NCBI GenBank assembly: GCA_963693315.1
Contig: OY856186.1
Location: 132,697,841 to 132,761,840, forward strand
Origin: Diogma glabrata
Taxonomy: Eukaryota > Arthropoda > Insecta > Diptera > Cylindrotomidae
DNA length: 64,000 nt
Reading direction: 5' to 3'
A program made the position numbers and the translations under genes. Under the pieces are notes generated by a model. It worked only from the letters and a program-made list of their open reading frames with translations. It had not been told where the DNA came from and searched no databases. Below, piece by piece: positions 10,870 to 21,491 of this stretch (position 1 is its first letter; the number at the start of each line of letters is the position of its first letter).

Positions 10870-13604
10870 ATTACTATAACAGTGAGTAATCTCGACAGTC
10901 CGACTGCCCGGACAAACCGATTGACGAGTAAAACGGGAAACACATAAGTCTGAGGCATTATGGACCTGATTCCATCCGAGCACTGCTGGTGACGATATTC
11001 ATAAAAAACAACGAGATCAGCAACAGTGCGACGATGTTGTAGGGTATCAAGATCTAGTGTTAAATTTCGATCACCAACGATTCGTATAGCACGCTTTTGA
11101 ACAAAGTCCAAAAGATCTAGGATAGTAACAGATGTAGCGCCCCAAACTTGACAACAATACTCCATTCAGGGACTATATTCGGACTTATAAATGTGAAGTA
11201 ATTGATGCGAAGTAAAATATTTTTTACATCTATTGAGGAAGCCGAGTTTTCTTGACGCGCTCTTTGCCATGGCCATTATATGATCGTTCCAGAGTAAGTC
11301 ATTGGATATTGTGATTCCCAATAAACGAAAGTTTTCACATTCGTCTATTTGGTCGTCACACATATTAATTGAAATATCGTTAGGAAACTCGGTCTTTGAT
11401 CTGGAAACGATCAACAGCTGTGTTTTGGTGGAATTAAAATTGACCAAATTTTTGTCACCCCAATCGGCTACTTTTTTTAGGTCCTAGTTTACATTTATGG
11501 CAGCGTCTCTCCGCGCGGGATTTATTCGTTCATGCATTTTAACCCTTTGAAGATAGGGGGATGAATGACTTGTGCAGTGTACTATCATCTGCAAAACTAT
11601 TTATTGGGTTGCTGGTGATTTGCAACAGTTCGGTGATATAAATTAAAAATAAAGCGGGAGATAAAACTGAGCCTTGAGGTACACCAGCGGTTATTAATTT
11701 AAACTCAGAAGAAAAGCCATCTATAGATACCGAAATGTATCGGTTAGACAGAAAATTTTGCATCAACTTCACGACTGCGGGATGAAAACCGTACGCAACG
11801 AGCTTGTTGATCAAGTTGGCATGCCAGATTCGATCAAATGCTTTTGAGATATCTAATGAGATCACGTACGTTTCATCACCTTTCTCAAGTATGCTATTCC
11901 AAAGATGTGCCACATAGTTCAATAGATTGGTTGTTGATCTTTTGTTTCTAAAACCGTATTGGCTGTCAGATATCAAATGGTTGTCTTCCAAAAATTTGGA
12001 TATGTGTGAATTAATGTAGTGCTCGTATATTTTAGACAGGACTGGGAGTAAGGCTATTGGTCTATAAATTGAAATATCACATTTCGTTTCTTTTTTTGGG
12101 ACAGGCTGGACATTGGCCAACTTCCAGCAGGATGGAAAAATACCAGGTTTATAGGATTTATAGAATATTTTGGTAAGAGTTGGTGCAAGTTCTTTTGAAA
12201 TTGTTTTTAGAATAACAGGAGGAATGTTGTCCAGACCAGAGGCTTTGTTGTTGTTTAACCCCCTTAAAAGTTTTTCGACAATTTTGGGTTTGAAATGTAA
12301 TTGTTTCATATTAACTCCTGAAGACTGGATTTGGGTATTTCTTTAGGAGTTTCTAATACTGTTGAATTTGAAGCAAAACGTTCCGCGAGCAATGTAGGTT
12401 TCCTTGCAGGGTCAGTAATGATTGAGTCACCATCAATGATAGGAGGGATAGAAGATTTAGTACCACAATTTAAAGAATTAATGGATCTGTAAAAACTTTT
12501 TTCAGAAATTGACATACTCGAAAGTTTTGCCGCTTTCGCTCTGTCAATCTCTGCTTTTTCGTTTTTAGTTATCTGGTTTGATATTTTATTAGCCTTTAAA
12601 TATTGGGATCGATTAACAGAGTTCTTTTTATGAATCCAAATATTAAATAATCTACGTTTGTTTCTAAGAGCCAATTTGGCTGCTTTCGAAAACAAATAGT
12701 TTTGTTGGGGTTTCATTATTGAAAAGGGAACGAATTTGTTAACACCGAATTGAATGGTTTCAGTAAAGTTTTGAGCAGAAACATTTATATCGTCAGTATA
12801 AAAACAATGACGATCAAAAGGGAAACCTTGCAAAAAACTTCGGAGACCATTGGTGTCCATTTTTGAAAAGTGAAATATTTTACGGGGTTTGGGAACTTTA
12901 GTTTGTAACAAATCAGTTTTGATAATATATGTGATTAGATAATGGTCAGAATTTCCAATACTGCCCTTATCGACATCGACACTCGTAATATCTGGCATAG
13001 ATGTGAGATAAAGGTCTAAGAGAAAACTTTTATCACCGCCATTACGAGGAGTAAAAGTTAGGCTTTTTACAATCTGCGTCAGGTCGTGCGATGCAGCAAA
13101 TATTTCTGCCTGCCTTCCATTGTTGTCGTCGTCGGTCATTTTGGAAAATTCTAACTACGATTTGTTGTGGACGTTGAAGTCGCCGGTAACGATAACCTCA
13201 CAATTTTAAAATTGTGCTCTAATTTCGTCGACAACATTATTCAAGAGATTAAAAAAATTGAGATTATGTTTGTTTGGAGACCGGTATAAAGCTATTGTGA
13301 AAAAAGAAATTTCAGGAAGACAAACCTTTAATACTACTGTGCTGTAGCCATCACCATCTACTTCATAATTTGGAAAGCGTTTATATGCAACACTCTCATG
13401 AATGTATGCACATACACCTTGATGAAGTTTAAAAGCTTATTCAAGCCTATATTTGGGATTTAGTGTTACGTCATAGGGATAGTTTTCAGAAACTTGTGTT
13501 TCTGTAAAAAAAAGAATATGCGGTTGCACGGCGTCACGGTTGGCATTCAATCCACAAATATAATGGATGTGTATTTTAAATTTTTTGTCAAATGTAATAG
13601 TCAT
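10870..13604 (-). pseudogene. LINE A1 (Jockey-like) endonuclease-reverse transcriptase, broken
   Basis: The minus strand carries an apurinic-type endonuclease followed by a reverse transcriptase, closely related to the LINE at 48207-51230. The endonuclease zone (13604 to about 12900) shows ICGLNAN, ETQVSEN, YRSPN, TGDFNVHN and GNSDHYL motifs, but has in-frame stops (after PKYRLE, RAQF and NVHNKS). The RT zone shows NNKASGLDNIPPVILKT, YRPIALLPVLSKIYE, YGFRNKRST, LDISKAFDRIWH, AGVPQGSVLSP and SFADDSTLHKS, the last holding the catalytic DD. Further breaks lie near 12306, 11539-11450 and 11165. The C-terminus is displaced to 7148-6940 by hAT-1. An apparent Ser/Arg-rich tail of the last frame is just the hAT end translated. 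Confidence 0.9.
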
Positions 13605-14130
13605 TTGATCAAAATATAATTTGTTTTAAAAAATGGGTAACTAAACAACAAACCCTATCACATAATAAAATATGACATAGGCCAATACTTCATGATGTAA
13701 GAAATAATAAACAGGTGAAAACAAAATTTTTAAAAAGTTTAAAAGGTTACTAACATATTTATCCATATTGTTCCCACGAGTTAAGACGCAATAAAGGTCA
13801 CCAACAGGCCTTCGTCTATACCTGTTAGAAGTCTATATACAACTGGGGGCGACAGCTGCCCAGAGGTTGGTACTTTTCATGGTTTGACCCTACATGAGTC
13901 CTCTCTAGTGTGCACCCACTAGGGGTGCTAATAAGAGAGCACCTACCCGCGACCCGGGTGGCCTAGGTCCCCATTCCGGCTAGACATGACAACAGGTTTA
14001 CGGTTTGCAATAGCAAGCTCGAGCCCACTATAGCTTCAGGTACCTCGGGTGCGCCAAGTCCCGTATCATGGTCTAATCAGACCAGTGACCCTTGAGGTAT
14101 TCCAACTGGTTCTTTTGCCACAAAAAAACG
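13605..14130 (-). other. Probable 5' leader of LINE A1, GC-richer
   Basis: No ORF is supported. The part at 13640-13720 resembles 21660-21730, which lies in the LINE A-derived insertion at 21492-22214; this links it to the 5' region of family A. About 13790-14130 is clearly more GC-rich than anything around it, with blocks such as GGTGCTAATAAGAGAGCACC and GACCCGGGTGGCCTAGG, as expected of a LINE internal promoter or leader. It ends at the hAT-2 target site. Assignment of the GC-rich part to the LINE is inference. Confidence 0.45.
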
Positions 14131-14210
14131 CTTGAAGACAGTGGCGTAGCTAGCATGGGTGGCACCCGTGGTGGATATTGTGGTGTCACCTCAAAAATAA
14201 AAACTGTTAA

Positions 14211-14330
14211 TCTTATATATTAATACGCTAAAAAAAAACTTTGTACAGCCTAAGGCTTTTTTATTCGAATTTTGGTTCATTTCAAATTTTCACTGCTAAC
14301 CGATATTAGTGTAACTTAGATTTAAAGATT
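14211..14330. repeat. Terminal part of dispersed repeat R3 (diverged)
   Basis: Starts TCTTATATATTAATACGCTA and continues with TAAGGCTTTTTTATTCG and TTTCAAATTTTCAC..GATATTAGTGTAAC, as does 15759-15880. From 14331 to 15256 nothing but AT-rich non-coding DNA is seen, including a short direct repeat of TACATACATTATAAGTTTAC near 14485-14530. Confidence 0.65.
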
Positions 14331-15256
14331 TTTGGGATTTTTTGGATCATAAATAAAAAAGTTATAGACGAATTAAAATGTATTTTTGAATTCAAAGGGC
14401 CTCCCACATACAATATCAAATGGAATTGCCTAAGTATATATTTTTTTTTCAGAAAAACGAAAACTTTTTATACTTATATATATACATACATTATAAGTTT
14501 ACATGAATATACATACATTATAAGTTTACAAGTAAAACTATTCTACTGGGTGGTACTGTTTACAATTTGCATATTTATATTCTCATTTCTCAAAACAAAT
14601 AAAAGAAATAATAAATGTTACATATAAATTTAAAAGCCTAATATGTTTGAATAAAATATTTCCTTATACGTCCAAAAATCATATTGAATTACTTTAAGAA
14701 TACCTTATATTCGTATGTAAAAAAAAACACGAAACAACAAACGAAACGAAATGATATTTAAAACTTAAAACTTTATTTTCTTATTTTATATTTTAGTTTA
14801 TGCATTTCTTTGGGAGTGTATGCATATTGTTTGATGGGATAATTTAAAGAAATGATTCATCTAAATCTTTCAATGAAAATGTTTATATTTGTTTGGATAT
14901 TATTTTTATAGTTAAAAGAAAATTTCGTTTATAAAACAAAATTGAATTGTCATACTTTTTACTGCATATTTGAAAGGAAATATTTTAATGGAATATTAGA
15001 GTAAAATAAAGAGAAAATCATTCAAAGATTGTTTGTTTTAGATAAGGAATAAGATTGGAATACCAAAAAATATCAGCAATATTTATTTTTATTTTGCATT
15101 ATTTTTGGTCTTTGTCCAACAAAATATTTTCCCATAAAATATTGCCATGTTATAATTTTTGCTGATAAAAGCTGGCAGCCTGTTTTTTTTATAGATTTTT
15201 TTTAATCATATCCATTTTACCGGTGCAGTGTAATAATTTACTAGATTATATTATTA

Positions 15257-15696
15257 CTAGGAGGGCCCGGCGTGCTTCGCTACGCTTATAAATAAAGTTT
15301 TTGCCTAGAAATTTTGTTGACGTAGAAGCAATGATTTCAAAAAGTGGTAATGAGAAATGCTAGCATATAATTTTTAATTTTTCTTTTTAAATATATGAAT
15401 GAAAAATAATCAGAACTCTAGCAGATCAGTTCGGATATATGAAAAATTAGGGTCCAAATAAGTTAGAGATCAAATAAGCTTACTTGAAAACATATTTGAT
15501 CGCTAATTTTTCATATATCCGAACTGATCAGCTGGAGTTCTGATTATTTTTCATTCATATATTTAAAAAGAAAAATTAAAAATTATATGCTAGCATTTCT
15601 CATTACCACTTTTTGAAATCATTGCTTCTACGTCAACAAAATGTCTAGGCAAAAACTTTATTTATAAGCGTAGCGAAGCACGCCGGGCCCTCCTAG
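15257..15696. mobile_element. 440-bp foldback element
   Basis: An inverted repeat with arms of nearly 200 bases: CTAGGAGGGCCCGGCGTGCT at the left is mirrored at the right end. A short central spacer holds AAATAAGTTAGAGATCAAAT. TA flanks both ends, as in Tc1/mariner-type MITEs, though the flanking sequence also extends the palindrome, so the target duplication is ambiguous. No coding. A second copy lies at 16861-17300. Confidence 0.8.
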
Positions 15697-15754
15697 TAAT
15701 AATAAAAACCCGATAAACGTAATTTATAATTTTTTTTAATTCATACAAATGAGC

Positions 15755-16747
15755 ATCTTCTTATATATTAATACGCTAGATCAAAACTTTGTGGAGGCTA
15801 AGGCTTTTTTATTCGCAGATGGATTCATTTCAAATTTTCACAGCTATTTGATATTAGTGTAACCTATAATCGGATTCGGATTCACACAAATCGGATCATA
15901 AATAAAAAAGTTATTATATACGGAAAACTTTTTATATACATATGCATTATAAGTTTACATACATATAAAAACGAAATTAAAAATTTATTTTATTTTTTTA
16001 TATTTTCTTTTTTATATATATGCGAATAACGAACAACAAAAACGAAACTTTTTTTTCTCATTCATTTCAGTCGTCTTTTGTCTTTGAACTGAGGATGGTT
16101 TTCGAGTCGTCGGAATAAAAAATCATTCATTTCAGTCGTCTTTTGTCTTTGAACAAGGACGGTTTTCGATATTATTTCGATTGTTTTGTTTAAAGATATT
16201 TGCGTAATATTTTTCTTTGTTTTCTTATTATAGGAGGGCTATTATTTTGAAAACGTACATTTTTTTGTTGATTTTTAAATTTTTGATTTTTAAAAAACCT
16301 GAAATTTTGATATTTTGTTGGTATTGACGAAAGGAAAAAAGTTGTTTCTGCTTTTATTTTTTGTGTACTCTGAATCGGCGTTATGCGCGGTTGAATTTTT
16401 GAGGCTTTTTCACGTAGTTTTGGTAATGGTTTAAAACTTAAAAGTTTTTTTTCTTTTTTTATATTTATTTTCTCTTAGTTAGTTTATACATTTCCTTTGA
16501 AGTTTAGAGAATTTAGTTTATGAATTGATTTAGGGGTCGATAGACGTAATATTTTTCTTTGTTTTTTTATTATAGGAGGGCTATTATTTTGAAAACGTAC
16601 ATGTTTTTGTTGATTTTTAAATTTTTGATTTTTAAAAAATCTGAAATTTTGATATTTTGTTGGTATTGACGAAAGGAAAAAAGTTATTTCTGCTTTTATT
16701 TTTTGTGTACTCTGAATCGTAGTTATGCGCGGTTGAATTTTTGAGGC
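15755..16747. repeat. Dispersed repeat R3 with internal duplication
   Basis: Matches 46025-47184 in inverted orientation over about 1 kb, and a fragment at 60945-61069. The terminal sequence is TCTTATATATTAATACGCTAG. Inside, a unit starting CGTAATATTTTTCTTTGTTT occurs twice, about 340 bases apart (16204 and 16544). Also repeated is TCATTTCAGTCGTCTTTTGT (about 16062 and 16129). A minus-strand frame at 16484-16807 is low-complexity and is not considered a gene. The nature (DNA transposon arm, Helitron-like or other) is not settled. Confidence 0.75.
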
Positions 16748-16860
16748 TTTTTCACGTAGTTTTGGTATTGGTGTCAATGTTTTGTGAATAGGTGCCACAA
16801 ATTTCATCCGACTTAAGTATATTTTTGCAAGTAAAAAGAAAAATAACTGAATAATTGAAA

Positions 16861-17300
16861 CTAGGAGGGCCCGGCGTGCTTCGCTACGCTTATAAATAAA
16901 GTTTTTGCGTAGACATTTTGTTGACGTAGAAGCAATGATTTCAAAAAGTGGTAATGAGAAATGCTAGCATATAATTTTTAATTTTTCTTTTTAAATATAT
17001 AAATGAAAAATAATCAAAACTCTAGCTGATCAGTTCGGATATATGAAAAATTAGCGATCAAATAAGTTTTCAAGTAAGCTTATTTGATCACTAACTTATT
17101 TGATCGCTAATTTTTCATATATCCGAACTGATCAGCTAGAGTTTTGATTATTTTTCATTTATATATTTAAAAAGAAAAATTAAAAATTATATGCTAGCAT
17201 TTCTCATTACCACTTTTTGAAATCATTGCTTCTACGTCAACAAAATGTCTACGCAAAAACTTTATTTATAAGCGTAGCGAAGCACGCCGGGCCCCCCTAG
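16861..17300. mobile_element. 440-bp foldback element, second copy
   Basis: Same arms and length as 15257-15696, with a slightly different centre (AGTAAGCTTATTTGATCACT). It lies 6 bases from the hAT-2 transposase 3' end. Flanks (GAAA / TTAT) show no target duplication. Confidence 0.8.
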
Positions 17301-17306
17301 TTATTA

Positions 17307-18090
17307 TTAATAAGCTACATTTATCATTGTTGCCTGCAAGTAATTTTTAATTAATTTTAATTTGCTGAAACTCCTCTCACACGAAGCCACTAATACGCAA
17401 ATAGTCATAAATAACTTTAGTGCGACCGTAAGATTCAGAAGAAATTCTGAAAAATCCCATTCTACGATGAATTTCATAAAATCTAGGTACACCCAGTTAG
17501 AAACTGTAACATTGGCCGCTTTTAAATGCCTCCTCAACCTGGGTATCTCTATGAGGAGCTCTGTTGCCGATACCTCATCATAAAAACTGGTAAATTTTGA
17601 TACAGATAATTTCAACTCTTCACTGTTCGCCAAAAGCTAAGTGTTTGTCTGCACAACCTCGAACAATAAAGCTAAATCTTGAACTGACTGAAGTCTAGTT
17701 CGGAGCTCAACACTGAATCGGCCAAGACATTCCAACATGTCCTTTTTAGGTTGAGCTCTCAGTGTCAATCCAACATCAGGGGCAAAGTCACCAGCCATTG
17801 GTTTTTGACGTTTTTACGACGAATTCGGCTTTCCATTGGAATGTCGTAGTCCTCCGATTTTTTCGCAGCAAGAATTATTGCCTCTTCTACAATGTGACTT
17901 CATTACGAATTGACTCTATTTTTATAACTAATTGATCCATATTCAAGCTCTTGCTTTGCAATCCAATCTGAGCATTCCATAACAAAAGATAGCAAAGAAA
18001 CGTAAAATCACATGCTGCATTGATAAGGTTCTGTACAGCACCTCTAGTGTCTACATTTTCTTGTTGATCACTTAACTTCTCAATTGCAGC
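17307..18090 (-). pseudogene. hAT-2 transposase, C-terminal part
   Basis: Two minus-strand frames (18132-17887, then 17633-17307) give the end of a hAT transposase of the zinc-finger MYM/DUF4371-like type. The hAT C-terminal dimerisation signature is clear: LKLFMTICVLVASCERSFSK followed by LKLIKNYLQATM. Upstream residues include DTRGAVQNLINAACDFTFLC. The stretch between the frames (17640-17886) still reads as transposase but contains stops. The 5' continuation is at 23543, on the far side of the gypsy insertion, and the apparent start of the upstream frame (18132-18091) is gypsy LTR. Inactive. Confidence 0.85.
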
Positions 18091-18296
18091 TGATATGTTT
18101 TTATTAATTAAAACAATTTTATATTCATACAATAATTTATTTAATTGAGATGATTACAATTCAACCGATTTCTTTATACTGAATTATATCTTTTAGAAAT
18201 ATATTTTGTTACATCTATTTAATAATTTATTACTATGTATTGATTTACTATAATTAAATCCTGTTTTTATTTATATAAATATATACATATATATCA
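18091..18296 (-). repeat. Gypsy-1 3' LTR
   Basis: 206 bp, starting TGATATGTTTTTATTAATTA in plus sense and ending ATATATCA. Pairs with 23337-23542. A polyadenylation-like AATAAAAAC lies in the transcribed sense near its end. Confidence 0.93.
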
Positions 18297-18309
18297 TTTT
18301 CCCCCTTTT
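18297..18309 (-). promoter_or_regulatory. Gypsy-1 polypurine tract
   Basis: On the minus strand AAAAGGGGGAAAA directly abuts the 3' LTR. This is the expected position and composition of the plus-strand primer for reverse transcription. Confidence 0.85.
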
Positions 18310-18367
18310 AAATAACCCTCCATCAAATATTTTGTAAAATTTAATTGACTAGAGAAAAAAGAAACTA

Positions 18368-19200
18368 TCAGACCTCATAACATAAACGGTTTGGCATTTT
18401 CTTTTCTCTCTTTGATCTTCTTATTTCAAAGGTTTCACTTTCCGGACTACTGTAAGCTCTTTTTCTTTTAATAGGAACATAATTTTCAATTTTTTCCTGA
18501 GTGTTCACGGGCACATTAGGTGCCTCAATGTAATTTGATGGATGATACTCATCATTTAAATTTGACAAGCGTAATGCATTTACATGAACAAACCTGACAC
18601 AGTTATTTATATTAATTAAGTAAGTAAATTTACTTAGTCTTTTTATAACTCTACCGGGAATCCATTTCATATAATTTTTAAAATGATTTCTATAAAATAT
18701 TTTATCTCCTTTATGGAATTCATTAAATTTTTGTTCATTTTTAATTATGTTCCTAGATGGCTTTTCATTTTTTTTTACATTCACAATATGCTCCTCATCC
18801 GAAAAGCTTACCTTTTTACACACTTTTTTGTAAACTAAATTCGAACTATTAATTAGGTCTAACAACAATATTCTTGGTCTGTACGAAAAAATTAATTGTG
18901 ATGGACTTTGAGAATTAACACTGCTAGGAGTGTTTCGATGATGGATTAAAAATTTATCAATACTATTTTGAACACTTAATTTTTTTGATTCTTGGAGGAA
19001 ATTTTTTATGAAAACATGTTTAACCGTTTGAACGTTGCGCTCAGCAAGTCCGTTTGATGAAGGATGATACGGCGGCGCTTTTGTAATTTTAATTTTATGT
19101 AGTTCTGCAAATTTTAAAATAACATTCGAGGCCTTAGTTTGACTCATTAAGACGACATCACAATATCGACTGAATGCATCCGTAAAAATAAAAAAATGAT
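18368..19200 (-). pseudogene. Gypsy-1 integrase, catalytic and C-terminal parts (deleted)
   Basis: The minus strand reads FTDAFSRYCDVV (first catalytic Asp region), then SQTKASNVILKFAELHKIKI, then APPYHPSSNGLAERNVQTVK, which holds the catalytic Glu. The usual segment with the second Asp (SDNG-type motif) is absent: the frame passes straight from helix to the TAPYHP region, so about 30 codons are deleted in frame. A frameshift at an A/T run near 19213 separates it from the upstream frame. A basic C-terminal tail (KRKRAYSSPE) precedes the stop at 18368. Non-functional integrase. Confidence 0.85.
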
Positions 19201-19210
19201 TACCATTTAA

Positions 19211-20212
19211 CTAAAAAAAATCTAGGTGAACTCTTTCAAACGGGAATGTAGTTTCTGGCCAAGAAGACGCTATTTCTTCTCTTGGAACGTTCCTGGTTTG
19301 TTGACATATTAAACACTGGTTTACATAGTCTTCAATATTTTTGTCAACATTGGGCCACCATACATATGACCGTGCTACCATCTTCATACGTACTATCCCA
19401 AGGTGGTTTTCATGCAGCAGTTCTTGTACTCGGTTTTGAAGACTAGTAGGTATGACGATGCGATTCAAATAAAATATACATTTATCCTCACAACATAAAA
19501 GATTACGTTTCGTATAAAATTTTTTCATTTCATCTGACATTTCTTCAACTTTTCTAGGCGATCCAAACATCACATTTCTATAAATCTCATTAAGATGTAT
19601 GTCTTTTTCTGTCTCCGACCTAACATTTTCAACACTCATTGGGAGCTCCTCAGTGAAATTGAAATATTTAAATGTATCACTTTCTACACCAGTTTCTGAA
19701 CTTAAAGGTAATCTAGATAAGGCATCGACGTTAGACATTTCGGATCCTTTTCTATACACAATGTTGTAATTATACATTGATAATATTACAGACCATCGCT
19801 GAAGTCTAGAAGCAGCAACGGCTGGCGTTGATTTTTTGGGATTAAATATTTCTTTCAATGCTTCATGGTCAGATGCTATTGCAAACGTATTGCCGTATAG
19901 GTATTTATGAAATTTTTTAATTCCAAAAATGATAGCCGGAGCTTCTCTGTGCAGTTGCGAGTAATTACGTTCAGCCGGTGATAAGGAACTTGATGCAAAT
20001 AGCACTGGCTTTTCTACTCCGTTGATTACGTGTGATAAGATTGCTCCCACGCCGTAGGAACTCGCGTCGGTAGCTAAAATAATTGGTTTATTTGGGTCAT
20101 ACAGTTCCAAGATTTTATGATTTTGAATAAGTGTTTTGGAGTTTTCAAAGCACCGTTGACAATCTTCCGACCAGTTAAAAGATACACAATTATCAGATAC
20201 ACAGATACGCAA
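19211..20212 (-). pseudogene. Gypsy-1 RNase H and integrase zinc finger
   Basis: The frame carries RNase H motifs LATDASSYGVGAILSH, HREAPAIIFGIKKFHKYLYG, SDHEALKEIF and NVDALSRLPL. It then carries the integrase N-terminal HHCC finger (H-ENH...CLICQQ) and PFERVHLDFF leading to the catalytic core. It begins abruptly within the connection domain: the residues normally between the RT thumb (PKNLKS) and VSFNWSEDCQRCFE are missing, a deletion plus frame change near 20205-20225. Confidence 0.9.
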
Positions 20213-21016
20213 TGCTTTTAAGGTTTTTCGGAGCAGGTGCTTTTATAATAGCTTCTATTTTTTCTTGGTTTGGCTGAATTCCCTTCCCCGAAATGGTATG
20301 CCCTAAGTAGTTGACGGATTCTACTAAAAATCTACTTTTTTCTAAGTTAATAACGACTTTGTATTTATTTAATCTTTCTAAAACTTGTAATAATTTTGTT
20401 TTACATTCTTCATATGTTTCGCCTCCTATAATAATATCATCCAAATAACAGGCCACTTTTGGGAGGTTTCTTAATATTTGATCCATTACATTCTGAAATA
20501 TGTAAAAAAAGGCGCACTTTTGACACCAAATGGTAGTTTCGTATACCTAAACAAACCTCTATGAGTACTAATAGTGAGAAATTCTCGAGATCGTTCCGAA
20601 ACATTTAACTGCTGGTAAGCACCCGATAAGTCAAGTACACAAAAATATTTACAAGTCGCCACATTTGCAAAAATGTCATCCATTCTTGGTAGTGGGTAAT
20701 GTTCGGTTTTTATGTATTTATTGATTGTTACCTTGCAATCAATACAGATGCGAATTTCACCGTTGGATTTAGGTACACTAACTATTGGACTAGCTCAACT
20801 GCTGTATTGAACTGGTTCCAACACCCCCTTATTACATAAACGATCCAATTCGGCTTCTACCTTATCGCGAAGTTTGAATGGTACAGTGTACGGTTTATGA
20901 AAAATTGGGACACAATTATCATCCAAATTAATTTCCGCCGTAAAATCCTCTATCATTTGCTCGTGATTCTCATTCGGTATCACATTTTTAAATTTTAATT
21001 TAATTTCGTCTAACAT
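20193..21016 (-). pseudogene. Gypsy-1 reverse transcriptase, frameshifted
   Basis: Three minus-strand segments make an RT. 21016-20795 is the N-terminal approach (PYTVPFKLRDKVEAELDRLC). 20794-20486 holds SPIVSVPKSNGEIRICID, FCVLDLSGAYQQL and FRYTKLPFGVKSAP. 20486-20193 has CYLDDIIIGGETYEEC with the catalytic YLDD box and NYLGHTISGKGI. A stop near 20795 and a frameshift near 20510 break it. Confidence 0.9.
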
Positions 21017-21067
21017 TACATTTTTTGGATTTATATTATATAAAGTTTTGACTGACCTTACAAAAAA

Positions 21068-21490
21068 TTATTTTTCCAACCTGGAACTAAGACATTGATC
21101 GGCATTAATTACTATTAATTCTAGTTTAAAAATCTCGTTCTCAAAGTTTACATTCACTATTATTTTTCCCAAGACTGATATCGTTTGACCTGTAACTGTA
21201 GAAAATCTTTGATTACAATTATTTAATTCTAAGTGTGAAAATATTTCTTTATACTTAACTAAAGTAATAACAGATGTGCTGGCTCCTGTGTCTATTTCCA
21301 TTTCTATATCCATATTTTCGACCACAAAAAAACAATATGCTGGACCATTTTCTTGATCAAAACTGTTTATCAAATTGAAATTCCTCTTGTTATTGCATAC
21401 TACCGATGTATGACCAGTATTGTTGCATGTAAAACATTTCCATCTTCTAGCAGGACAGCGAGATGCATCATGTTGATATACACCACACCT
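21068..21490 (-). pseudogene. Gypsy-1 nucleocapsid zinc knuckle and protease
   Basis: The first residues are the second half of gag: RCGVYQHDASRCPARRWKC, then CNNTGHTSVVC, two CCHC-like knuckles that bind genomic RNA. The aspartic protease follows, with EMEIDTGASTSVITL (catalytic DTG). The frame appears to extend upstream to 21622, but that part is the 3' tail and poly(A) (read as KKKKK) of an inserted LINE derivative. It ends at 21068. Confidence 0.88.
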
Positions 21491-21491
21491 T

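Noticed and set aside
15755..16747. R3 as a Helitron (TC start, CTAG near the end)
   Set aside because: No Rep/helicase, no A-T insertion site and no 3' hairpin could be shown; left as an unassigned repeat.
16484..16807. 107-codon minus-strand frame
   Set aside because: Lys/Phe/Ile-rich translation of repeat R3; a matching frame does not persist in the copy at 46025-47184.
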